Part shown: one piece after another, positions 1-5,426 of the stretch | Numbering within the stretch: position 1 is the stretch's first letter | How the letters are laid out: every line of letters begins with the position of its first letter | From: an uncultured Bacilli bacterium | GTDB taxonomy: Bacteria > Bacillota_I > Bacilli_A > RFN20 > CAG-288 | Reading direction: 5' to 3' | Assembly (NCBI GenBank): GCA_934700375.1 | Contig: CAKUXT010000023.1 | Coordinates: 1-15,973, forward strand | DNA length: 15,973 bases | Position numbers and translations under genes: made by a program | Notes under the pieces: model-generated | What the model was told of the DNA's origin: nothing | Database searches by the model: none | Seen by the model: only the letters and a program-made list of their open reading frames with translations

Positions 1-31
1 ATTTAAAGTCCAATGTCAGGGGTGCGGTACA
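1..31. mobile_element. Terminal inverted repeat of an IS150-type (IS3 family) element, rest outside window
   Basis: Read on the minus strand from base 31 down to base 1, the sequence begins TGTACCGCACCCCTGACATT and continues GGACTTT. This closely follows the form of IS150-subgroup ends (TGTACTGCACCC...TTGGAC), including the conserved TG at the tip, so the plus strand ends in ...CA at base 31. The body of the element with its orfAB transposase would lie to the left, outside the window. Only one end is visible, so neither the matching repeat nor a target duplication can be checked. The family is assigned from remembered consensus, not from a search. Confidence 0.5.
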
Positions 32-141
32 ATGTGACGGATTTCATCTTTTTTTGTCAGTATGCGTAATTACTATTGAAGAAAATGCGCCGAAAATCAT
101 ATAACGATGAGAAAAGTGAAAAAGAGACAGGAAAAACGAAC
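32..141. other. Spacer between putative IS end and mtaB stop, no gene seen
   Basis: This 110-nt AT-rich spacer lies downstream of the mtaB stop. The minus strand is rich in short T runs (TTTTT near 133 and 119), but no GC-rich hairpin precedes them, so no convincing terminator for mtaB is visible. Short minus-strand reading frames of 14 and 18 codons exist without support. Confidence 0.4.
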
Positions 142-1404
142 TTAATCGATGACTTTTTCGACTTTTACTTTGACGAATTGTTCTCTGATGTCTACAGAAG
201 AAGGAATCTCAAAACGCAGATAGTTTTCAGAATAACCTTCATAGAGTCCTTCTTCGTTTCTGCTTTCGATTAAAACAGTGACTTCTTTTCCTAAAAGCTC
301 TTGACGGAAAAGTTTATCGTTTTCATCGGATAATTCAATCAGTTTCTTGACTCTGTCCATTCTTGTTTTGACAGGTACGCTTCCACTTAGTTTGCTAGCC
401 ATTGTAAATGGTCTTTCGCTATAAGGGAAAGCATGGATTCTCATGAATCCGACCTCTTTGATGAAGTTATAGGTGTCTAAGAAATCTTCATCAGTCTCAG
501 TCGGGAATCCGGTGATGACATCAGTTGATAAAGCGACGCCTTCGATCTCACTTTTGATCTTATCAGTGAGTTTCTTGAAATCAGCAAGCGAATATTTTCT
601 GTTCATCTTTTTCAGAATCTTCTCGCTTCCAGACTGAAGCGGAAGATGGAAATGCGGACATAAGATATCTCTATGCTCTTTGAAGAGTCTGATATATTCA
701 TCGCTGACCTGGCTTGCTTCAATAGAGGAGACACGGATTCGATAAGGGGAAGAGGAAAGAGTAAGCATATCTTTTAAAAGTGCAGTCAGATCATAATCAC
801 TATTGTCAGGATCCTGATAGGATCCGGTATCAATACCGCCGATGATCAATTCCTTTACGCCGTGAGAGAGGAGATCTTTTGCTTCCTTGAGAATAGAATC
901 TTTATTTCTGCTTCTTGAGTTGCCACGTGTAAAAGGAACAACGCAATAGGAGCAGAAATTGTTGCAGCCATCCTGAACTTTGACATATCCTCTTACATTT
1001 TTTTCACCTTCTTCTGTCGGTGTGTCCTCGTAAGTGAAATGTCTGGAATCAATATCGACTTGGTCCTTATTTTCTGCTTCTAAAAGACATTCGATCTTTG
1101 ACTTTTTGGAATTTCCGATAACTGCTTTTACAGTCGGGACGGTCATATATTTTTCTTTGTGAATCTGGGATGAACAGCCCATGATATACAAAGGTTTATC
1201 GGGAAAACGTCTAGCGATGCTTCTTGCTTTCTGAAGGTCTTTTTTTTCGGCTTCGTTAGTAACAGCACAGGTATTGATGAAGAAGAAATCAGCATCAGCA
1301 TCGCTAGATGCTTCTTCGTATCCTTCTTTGATCAGCCTTTCCTTTAAAGACTGTGATTCATATGAATTGACTTTGCAGCCAAGTGTGATGATTCTGAATT
1401 TCAT
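142..1404 (-). CDS. mtaB: tRNA (N6-L-threonylcarbamoyladenosine(37)-C2)-methylthiotransferase MtaB
   Basis: This is a radical-SAM methylthiotransferase that adds a methylthio group at C2 of t6A37 in tRNAs reading ANN codons. The 420-aa protein has the full family layout. The N-terminal UPF0004 domain begins MKFRIITLGCKVNSYES and has cluster cysteines C10, C46 (NTCAVTN) and C77 (MGCSSQ). The radical-SAM CxxxCxxC is C147, C151 and C154, followed by VVPFTRG and the family-typical SRSR. A C-terminal TRAM-like segment covers about residues 365-420. The SLGCKVN/TLGCKVN start and PFTRG separate MtaB from MiaB and RimO. Its ATG overlaps the TGA of the upstream 255-aa gene (ATGA), with AAAGGA about 10 nt ahead inside that gene, so the two are probably translationally coupled. 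Confidence 0.93.
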   Translation of the reverse strand: MKFRIITLGCKVNSYESQSLKERLIKEGYEEASSDADADFFFINTCAVTNEAEKKDLQKARSIARRFPDKPLYIMGCSSQIHKEKYMTVPTVKAVIGNSKKSKIECLLEAENKDQVDIDSRHFTYEDTPTEEGEKNVRGYVKVQDGCNNFCSYCVVPFTRGNSRSRNKDSILKEAKDLLSHGVKELIIGGIDTGSYQDPDNSDYDLTALLKDMLTLSSSPYRIRVSSIEASQVSDEYIRLFKEHRDILCPHFHLPLQSGSEKILKKMNRKYSLADFKKLTDKIKSEIEGVALSTDVITGFPTETDEDFLDTYNFIKEVGFMRIHAFPYSERPFTMASKLSGSVPVKTRMDRVKKLIELSDENDKLFRQELLGKEVTVLIESRNEEGLYEGYSENYLRFEIPSSVDIREQFVKVKVEKVID

Positions 1405-2168
1405 TTATATTGAATCCTTTCTTTTTTCAGCTTCCTTCTCTTTTCGAATTCAGCCAGGTCCTGTTTCAGACTATCAGAAACAAGAGAGAGCGATTCAAGG
1501 TGATCAAGGAAAGCGGACTTATCGTTCTCATAATAGTTCTTGACCAATAAGGAGAGCCGATAATTCAGATTTGTCTTATCTGGATTTTTGAGTTTTTCAT
1601 CGAATAACGGAATGGAGGCATCAAGTCCTCCACAGTCATTGATGATATAGATGGTCTCCATCTCTTCATGATAGACAGCTATCGTATCGATATCATGAAT
1701 CGATAACGACATGAGATTACAGAAAGAACAGAACAGCTTGTTTCCATAGATCTCAAATGGGTTGATAAGAGAAGAGGCATTATCTTTCAATAGAACATCA
1801 TAGGGGAAGTTGAACAGCGTTTCCGGTTTGAAATAATAGCGGTGGTTGACTGAGGGAGAATAAGTCGGAATCAGAACAGGATTGTTTTTATCCCGATACT
1901 GAGGAAGAGAAGAGAGAAAACGATGATATTCATCTATATTGAGATGATCTTTGTTTTCTATCAGGTACTGATTGATCTTTGCTCTGTTCTCTAACCCTTT
2001 TAAAACAATATCAGCCTTCATCAAAGTGAAGAAATCATCGTTTCTTCTGTATTTTCCTGTAGCAGGAGAAAAATAGAAGAGATGATTATCAAAATAAAAC
2101 TGCTCTTCCGTTCTGGAATAGCATTTCGGATTCTTGTAATGAATGTATGCTAATAAGGTCTTTTTCAT
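1401..2168 (-). CDS. Unrecognised 255-aa protein upstream of mtaB
   Basis: I do not recognise a family. The protein is soluble-looking, with no signal peptide or membrane helix. It is rich in Tyr, Asn and Phe, and has one CxxC (LFCSFCNL, about residues 146-153) and a conserved-looking IINDCGG patch. The C-terminus is lysine/arginine-rich and helical. It is the first gene of a two-gene unit with mtaB (ATGA overlap), which suggests a shared mRNA but says nothing firm about function. The start at 2168 (MKKTLLAYIHY) has no clear Shine-Dalgarno sequence. A TAAAAT box lies only 9 nt upstream (2178-2183), so the transcript could be nearly leaderless. A perfect inverted repeat lies further upstream at 2214-2238. 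Confidence 0.75.
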   Translation of the reverse strand: MKKTLLAYIHYKNPKCYSRTEEQFYFDNHLFYFSPATGKYRRNDDFFTLMKADIVLKGLENRAKINQYLIENKDHLNIDEYHRFLSSLPQYRDKNNPVLIPTYSPSVNHRYYFKPETLFNFPYDVLLKDNASSLINPFEIYGNKLFCSFCNLMSLSIHDIDTIAVYHEEMETIYIINDCGGLDASIPLFDEKLKNPDKTNLNYRLSLLVKNYYENDKSAFLDHLESLSLVSDSLKQDLAEFEKRRKLKKERIQYK

Positions 2169-2177
2169 AACGAATGT

Positions 2178-2183
2178 ATTTTA
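2178..2183 (-). promoter_or_regulatory. Possible -10 box of the 255-aa gene/mtaB unit
   Basis: TAAAAT on the minus strand lies 9 nt before the ATG at 2168. No good -35 hexamer is found at 16-18 nt spacing; TTGTCT occurs at 22 nt. If used, the mRNA would have a leader of only a few bases, consistent with the missing ribosome binding site. Confidence 0.25.
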
Positions 2184-2213
2184 AGCTATTGGAAGAAGAT
2201 AGGAAAGACAAAC

Positions 2214-2238
2214 GAATAGAAAATAAGATTTTCTATTC
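2214..2238. repeat. Perfect 11-bp inverted repeat in the intergenic space
   Basis: The arms GAATAGAAAAT and ATTTTCTATTC are separated by AAG. The repeat lies between the ferredoxin-like gene's terminator and the 255-aa gene, about 46 nt upstream of the latter's start. It is AT-rich and not followed by a strong T run on either strand, so it does not look like a normal terminator. An operator for the downstream unit or a leader hairpin are both possible. Confidence 0.6.
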
Positions 2239-2247
2239 ATGATTAAC

Positions 2248-2278
2248 GAAAAAGAGAGGCTGAATATTCAGCCTCTCT
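2248..2278 (-). terminator. Intrinsic terminator of the ferredoxin-like gene
   Basis: Bases 2253-2278 form a perfect 26-nt palindrome with AGAGAGGCTGA arms and an AT-rich turn. On the minus strand it is followed by TTTTTCGTT. It starts 17 nt after the TAA at 2296-2298. Confidence 0.88.
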
Positions 2279-2295
2279 AGATACATACGTAAGAA

Positions 2296-2706
2296 TTAAA
2301 GCTCGATTTCCAAATCGGAGATCGGATAGGACTTGCAGGAATGGACATAACCGAACTTCCGATCGGCAAGTCTAAGAAGCATTCCGTTTGCAAGATACGC
2401 TTTTCCTGAGACAAGCTTGACGCGGCAGAGAGAGCATTCTCCGCTTCTGCAGCAGACATTGACGCGGATATTGGCTCTTTCCAAAGCGACAAGAATCGAT
2501 TCGCTTGCTTTGGCAGGGATAATCTTGTTTCCTGCTTTCAGATTGAAAACCATATCAGAAGTGACATCGCTTGGCCATCCTTCTTCTTTTGTGATATTGC
2601 TGACCTTGGAATTCTCAATTCCGTATTCACTGAAAAAATCAAGTGCGGCAGATACCACCTTTTCTTTGTTTTGGTTTTTTCTTGATTGTTTGGCTTTTGT
2701 TCTCAT
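2296..2706 (-). CDS. Small 2Fe-2S ferredoxin-domain protein with a TetR-like N-terminal segment
   Basis: The C-terminal half is a plant-type 2Fe-2S ferredoxin domain. Cysteines follow C-x4-C-x2-C (CRSGECSLC, residues 86-94 from this start) with a fourth in HSCKSYP (C124). The end, DRKFGYVHSC...DLEIEL, is typical of ferredoxin domains found at the C-terminus of larger flavin-dependent reductases. Here no reductase or FAD domain is present. Residues 16-43 (KVVSAALDFF to ITKEEG) match helices 1 and 2 of TetR-family DNA-binding domains position by position, but the recognition helix that should follow is missing. An alternative reading is that this stretch is the tail of a lost ferredoxin-NADP reductase domain. 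An upstream ATG at 2742 is in frame, but its 12 extra codons lie on the palindrome at 2719-2735, so the ATG at 2706 is preferred. Neither start has a strong ribosome binding site. The electron partner is unknown. Confidence 0.75.
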   Translation of the reverse strand: MRTKAKQSRKNQNKEKVVSAALDFFSEYGIENSKVSNITKEEGWPSDVTSDMVFNLKAGNKIIPAKASESILVALERANIRVNVCCRSGECSLCRVKLVSGKAYLANGMLLRLADRKFGYVHSCKSYPISDLEIEL

Positions 2707-2718
2707 GTTTAATAACTC

Positions 2719-2735
2719 TGTCAGTCCGACTGACA
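2719..2735. promoter_or_regulatory. Perfect palindromic operator candidate before the ferredoxin-like gene
   Basis: TGTCAGTCCGACTGACA has two 8-bp arms around a single base. It sits 13 nt upstream of the preferred start at 2706, where a TetR-type repressor would bind to control its own gene. On the minus strand TTGTCA overlaps it and TATTAA follows 16 nt later, giving a possible promoter that the operator would cover. That promoter would leave almost no leader, so it is uncertain. Confidence 0.6.
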
Positions 2736-2742
2736 AAATCAT

Positions 2743-2874
2743 TTAGCTATATTCGTAAAAGAAAAGCAACAGAATAACTCGATTTGTCTATAACCGATGC
2801 TCTTTTATGCGATATGTATTGTTAAGCCATTTGCAGGCTGCTATGGTTCTTTTCAAACTGTCGAAAATAAGAAA
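2743..2874. other. Spacer between ferredoxin-like gene and tRNA terminator
   Basis: This is 130 nt of AT-rich DNA that should carry the promoter of the minus-strand ferredoxin-like gene. Candidate pieces on the minus strand are TTGCTT (near 2763-2768) and TATAGC (near 2745-2750), but their spacing is poor, so no promoter is assigned. No open reading frame or RNA gene is seen. Confidence 0.35.
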
Positions 2875-2900
2875 CAAAAAAACTCGGCGGTTGCCGAGCT
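2875..2900 (-). terminator. Intrinsic terminator of the tRNA-Asp/tRNA-Gly transcript
   Basis: On the minus strand AGCTCGGCAACCGCCGAG folds as CTCGGC/GCCGAG with a four-base loop and is followed by seven T. It begins 12 nt after the CCA of tRNA-Gly. Confidence 0.9.
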
Positions 2901-2911
2901 AATTTGCTAGA

Positions 2912-2985
2912 TGGAGCAAGCGACGGGAATCGAACCCGCGTGTCGACCTTGGCAAGGTCGCGTTCTACCATTGAACTACGCCTGC
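2912..2985 (-). tRNA. tRNA-Gly(GCC)
   Basis: The cloverleaf is complete. The acceptor GCAGGCG pairs with CGCTTGC (one G-U). The anticodon arm is CGACC-TTGCCAA-GGTCG, giving anticodon GCC. The T-loop is GGTTCGATTCC, and CCA is encoded. It lies 3 nt downstream of tRNA-Asp in the same transcript. Confidence 0.97.
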
Positions 2986-2988
2986 AAA

Positions 2989-3065
2989 TGGCGGATCCTA
3001 CGGGATTCGAACCCGTGGTCTTCTCCGTGACAGGGAGACGTGATAGGCCTCTACACTAAGGATCC
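2989..3065 (-). tRNA. tRNA-Asp(GTC)
   Basis: The acceptor GGATCCT pairs with AGGATCC. The discriminator is G, as expected for Asp, with CCA encoded. The anticodon arm TCTCC-CTGTCAC-GGAGA reads GTC, and the T-loop GGTTCGAATCCC is standard. It is first in a two-tRNA transcript. Confidence 0.97.
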
Positions 3066-3092
3066 ACACAACGCTGTTTGAAGCGCCTAAAT

Positions 3093-3121
3093 ATTATCTC
3101 AATAACCCCTTTAAAATGCAA
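3093..3121 (-). promoter_or_regulatory. Promoter of the tRNA-Asp/tRNA-Gly unit
   Basis: On the minus strand TTGCAT (3116-3121) and GATAAT (3093-3098) are separated by exactly 17 nt. They lie about 28 nt upstream of the tRNA-Asp 5' end. This fits a sigma-70/SigA promoter. Confidence 0.75.
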
Positions 3122-3225
3122 GACTTTTTTAGTTTTTTTTCGATGTTTTTTCTTTCAGTCGTTTTTGATAAGATTTTGAACATTTGATAGCCCTTTCATC
3201 AAGAAAACATTTGTTCTTTCGTTAG

Positions 3226-3231
3226 TATAAT
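3226..3231 (+). promoter_or_regulatory. -10 box of hpt
   Basis: A perfect TATAAT lies 39 nt before the hpt ATG. The -35 position (about 3203-3208) has no recognisable hexamer, so the promoter may be activator-dependent or weak at -35. Confidence 0.5.
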
Positions 3232-3270
3232 GTAAAATAAACCCGAAAACGCATTCTGCGGAGGCACAGT

Positions 3271-3867
3271 ATGGAAAAGTTAATTTTATCCGAAGATGAA
3301 ATTGTTCGTGTTTGTTCTCGTCTTGCCAAAGAGATCGATGCTAAGTTGGATGAAAACAAAAATGGTGTTCCTGTCTTAGTCGGTGTTATGAATGGCGCTC
3401 TTCCGTTCCTTTATGAATTAGTCAAGCATGTCAAGCACCCTATCGAAATCGATACGATCAAAGCGTCCTCTTATAGCGGCACTGAGACTACCGGTAAGGT
3501 CAATATCACCAAGGAGCCTGATATCAATTTAGAAGGCAGAGATGTCATCCTTGTTGAGGATATCATCGATACTGGTATCACGATGCACTATCTTCGTGAA
3601 TACGTCAAGGAAAAATACAAACCTAAGAATCTCTATATCTGCATCTTGGTCAAGAGAGAAACTGAAAACGCTCAGTACGATGAGCTTGCCGATTTCACAG
3701 GTCTTTCTACCGATGAGCAAAGATATATCGTCGGATTCGGATTCGACTACTATGGACTTTGGAGAAACGAACCTTATGTCTTCGTTCCTTCCCAGAAAGA
3801 TATCGAAGAGTGGGACAAGATTATCGAAGACGATAAGAAGCTTCACTCTGACTTGAGACTGAAATAA
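3271..3867 (+). CDS. hpt: Hypoxanthine phosphoribosyltransferase
   Basis: This is a type I phosphoribosyltransferase for purine salvage. It converts hypoxanthine or guanine with PRPP to IMP or GMP in the cytosol. Visible signatures are the pyrophosphate loop GVMNGALPF (residues 38-46), the flexible-loop SSYSGT (67-72), and the PRPP-binding loop VILVEDIIDTGIT (92-104) with acidic E96/D97. Also present are the base-contact lysine in LVKRE (K128) and the C-terminal FGFDYYGLWRNEPYV. At 198 aa it is somewhat longer than the usual about 180, owing to a charged C-terminal tail from about residue 173. The start is fixed by GGAGG (3259-3263) seven bases before the ATG. It is a single gene, convergent with the HD-domain gene, and ends in a strong terminator. 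Confidence 0.95.
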   Translation: MEKLILSEDEIVRVCSRLAKEIDAKLDENKNGVPVLVGVMNGALPFLYELVKHVKHPIEIDTIKASSYSGTETTGKVNITKEPDINLEGRDVILVEDIIDTGITMHYLREYVKEKYKPKNLYICILVKRETENAQYDELADFTGLSTDEQRYIVGFGFDYYGLWRNEPYVFVPSQKDIEEWDKIIEDDKKLHSDLRLK

Positions 3868-3871
3868 CTTG

Positions 3872-3899
3872 AAAACCGCCTTTTGTGAGGCGGTTTTTT
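3872..3899 (+). terminator. Intrinsic terminator of hpt, shared by the converging operon
   Basis: CCGCCT/AGGCGG with a TTTGTG loop is extended by AAAA/TTTT and ends in six T. On the minus strand the same hairpin starts immediately after the stop codon of the HD-domain gene (TAA, 3898-3900) and is followed by TTTTC, so it probably acts in both directions. Confidence 0.9.
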
Positions 3900-4923
3900 A
3901 GTTGAACGAGAACGAATCGATATCTTCGATTGATAGATATCTATCGAATGAAAATGAAAGATATTCGTCGATTGTTTTTTCTGCGGAAGAAGAAATCTTC
4001 TTGATTCTTCCTCTGTTGATGACTAGGGGATTGATGTATCTCTTTTTCGATGCGACTTTGAAATAACCTTCTTTCTCTGTATCAGAGACAAGAATGTGAT
4101 CCATACTCCTGAAACGATTGAAGTCGGATACAAAGAGAGAATCCTTTTTCAGCTTCTCAAGAAGAAGTGGTTCTTCTGTATAAAGGTCATCTTCTGTTAT
4201 TGTGTTTCTATCGATTGCAGCTTTCAAGATTCTTGAGAGAATCTCCATACCGAAGCGGTCTTCATCGGATATATAGTATCTTGATGTTTTCAAAGTAAGG
4301 AGCGTAAATTCCAATGCGATGTCTTCGTCTAAGAAGGCAAGTTCATCTTCTCCTTCTTCGTTCTTAGTTATTGTCAGATTGTCATAGAATTTTCTGACTG
4401 TCGCATAGTCAGTCAAAGAGAAGTTGAGAAAATTCGATAAAGTGTATTCAAGACGGTCAGCAGACAGTCTAGGTGAATCATTGTCTGCAATCGGATAGAG
4501 ATGATAGTTGTCAACATCCTCTATCGATAACTGATATTGTTTGAGAAGAACAGGAATCAAAGAATCGTTTCTGATGATGGATGTTGTCTTTTCTTCTGTG
4601 GATTCCTGTGTCTTATAGTCGTGATGAAGAAAGTCGATGACATGGGAGAAACAAGGCGTAGCAATGTCGTGGAAAAGGCCAGCAAGAGCCTGTTTTCTGT
4701 TCTTTGTGAAGTGATAGGTGATAAGTGCAACACCAAGAGAGTGGAAGCCTCTTGAATAAGGAGCAAGGTCTTTATAGATAGGGAAGGAAGTATACTCCAT
4801 TCCGCAGTGCATACCGACATGCTCGATTCTTTTCATTGCAGGAGAGAGGTGAGCTTCCACTAAAAAAACGGGGATATCTTTTTCGTATATCGATAAGATA
4901 TCCTCGTTTCTCATTGCTTTCAT
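3898..4923 (-). CDS. HD-domain phosphohydrolase
   Basis: This is a soluble 341-aa HD-superfamily protein. The metal-binding signature H...HD...D is complete: H61 (RGFHSLGVAL), H85-D86 (ALAGLFHDIATP) and D156 (LSADRLEY), with an additional H94 in the CFSHVIDF segment. The layout resembles dGTPase/YfbR-like nucleotide or nucleic-acid phosphohydrolases, but no subgroup is certain and the substrate cannot be read from sequence. The long C-terminal region (about 200-341) is helical and charged. It is the last gene of the rimO operon. Its ATG overlaps the TGA of the 168-aa gene (ATGA) and has no ribosome binding site of its own, so reinitiation is likely. It ends at the shared terminator with hpt. 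Confidence 0.85.
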   Translation of the reverse strand: MKAMRNEDILSIYEKDIPVFLVEAHLSPAMKRIEHVGMHCGMEYTSFPIYKDLAPYSRGFHSLGVALITYHFTKNRKQALAGLFHDIATPCFSHVIDFLHHDYKTQESTEEKTTSIIRNDSLIPVLLKQYQLSIEDVDNYHLYPIADNDSPRLSADRLEYTLSNFLNFSLTDYATVRKFYDNLTITKNEEGEDELAFLDEDIALEFTLLTLKTSRYYISDEDRFGMEILSRILKAAIDRNTITEDDLYTEEPLLLEKLKKDSLFVSDFNRFRSMDHILVSDTEKEGYFKVASKKRYINPLVINRGRIKKISSSAEKTIDEYLSFSFDRYLSIEDIDSFSFN

Positions 4924-5426
4924 TGTGAGTCAGTAAAATCAAGTTCGTATCCTAAAAAGGCGTAGCCGTTCTTATGATATGAATCGAGCGTTTCTTTCAT
5001 TAAAGCAAGAAATGCTTCTTTTCCTTCCGCTTCCTTTTCCTTGTAAGAAGAGGAAAGACGTTGCCATTCTTTAACCATCTTCAGTTGTCTCTCATCCTTA
5101 CAGGAATAGTAAAGATAGAGATGAAGCTGATAGCAGTGGAAGTTTTCCTGGTCGATCGCTTTGTCTAACTCTTCTTTGCTTCCTCTGTATTCGTTATAAG
5201 GCATCCACTGCATCGCAACATCCAAAGTGAGATACCCTTTATAATCTTCGCTTAAGAAAGGATGATCGTTGCGATAGGTCATCGCATAGATCTCCGGAAA
5301 AGCATCGTTGCTTGCAAAGACATTGTTATCAAAGGAAGAGATGAATGCATCAAGAATCTTTCTGTCATCCTTCTTTTCTTTGAGCAGGTCCTTCATGTAG
5401 GACAAAGAAGAAGTCTCTCTGATCAT
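4920..5426 (-). CDS. Unrecognised 168-aa protein between cysS and the HD-domain gene
   Basis: I do not recognise a family. The protein is acidic, soluble and helical-looking, rich in Tyr, Lys and Glu, with no signal peptide or membrane segment. The central patch TLDVAMQWMPYNEYRGSKEELDKAI and the tyrosine-rich QLHLYLYYSC may form the core of a small helical domain. It is locked between two ATGA overlaps, with the cysS stop upstream and the HD-domain start downstream, so its dose is probably tied to both. An AAAGG lies about 7 nt before its start inside cysS. Confidence 0.75.
   Translation of the reverse strand: MIRETSSLSYMKDLLKEKKDDRKILDAFISSFDNNVFASNDAFPEIYAMTYRNDHPFLSEDYKGYLTLDVAMQWMPYNEYRGSKEELDKAIDQENFHCYQLHLYLYYSCKDERQLKMVKEWQRLSSSYKEKEAEGKEAFLALMKETLDSYHKNGYAFLGYELDFTDSQ

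Noticed and set aside
76..273. 65-codon plus-strand frame at the left end
   Set aside because: It mostly overlaps the 3' end of mtaB on the opposite strand, with no ribosome binding site or recognisable protein.
3184..3203. TTGAT...ATCAA inverted repeat upstream of hpt
   Set aside because: The arms are 5 bp with a 9-nt loop in a T-rich stretch and carry no riboswitch features. It is too weak to call.
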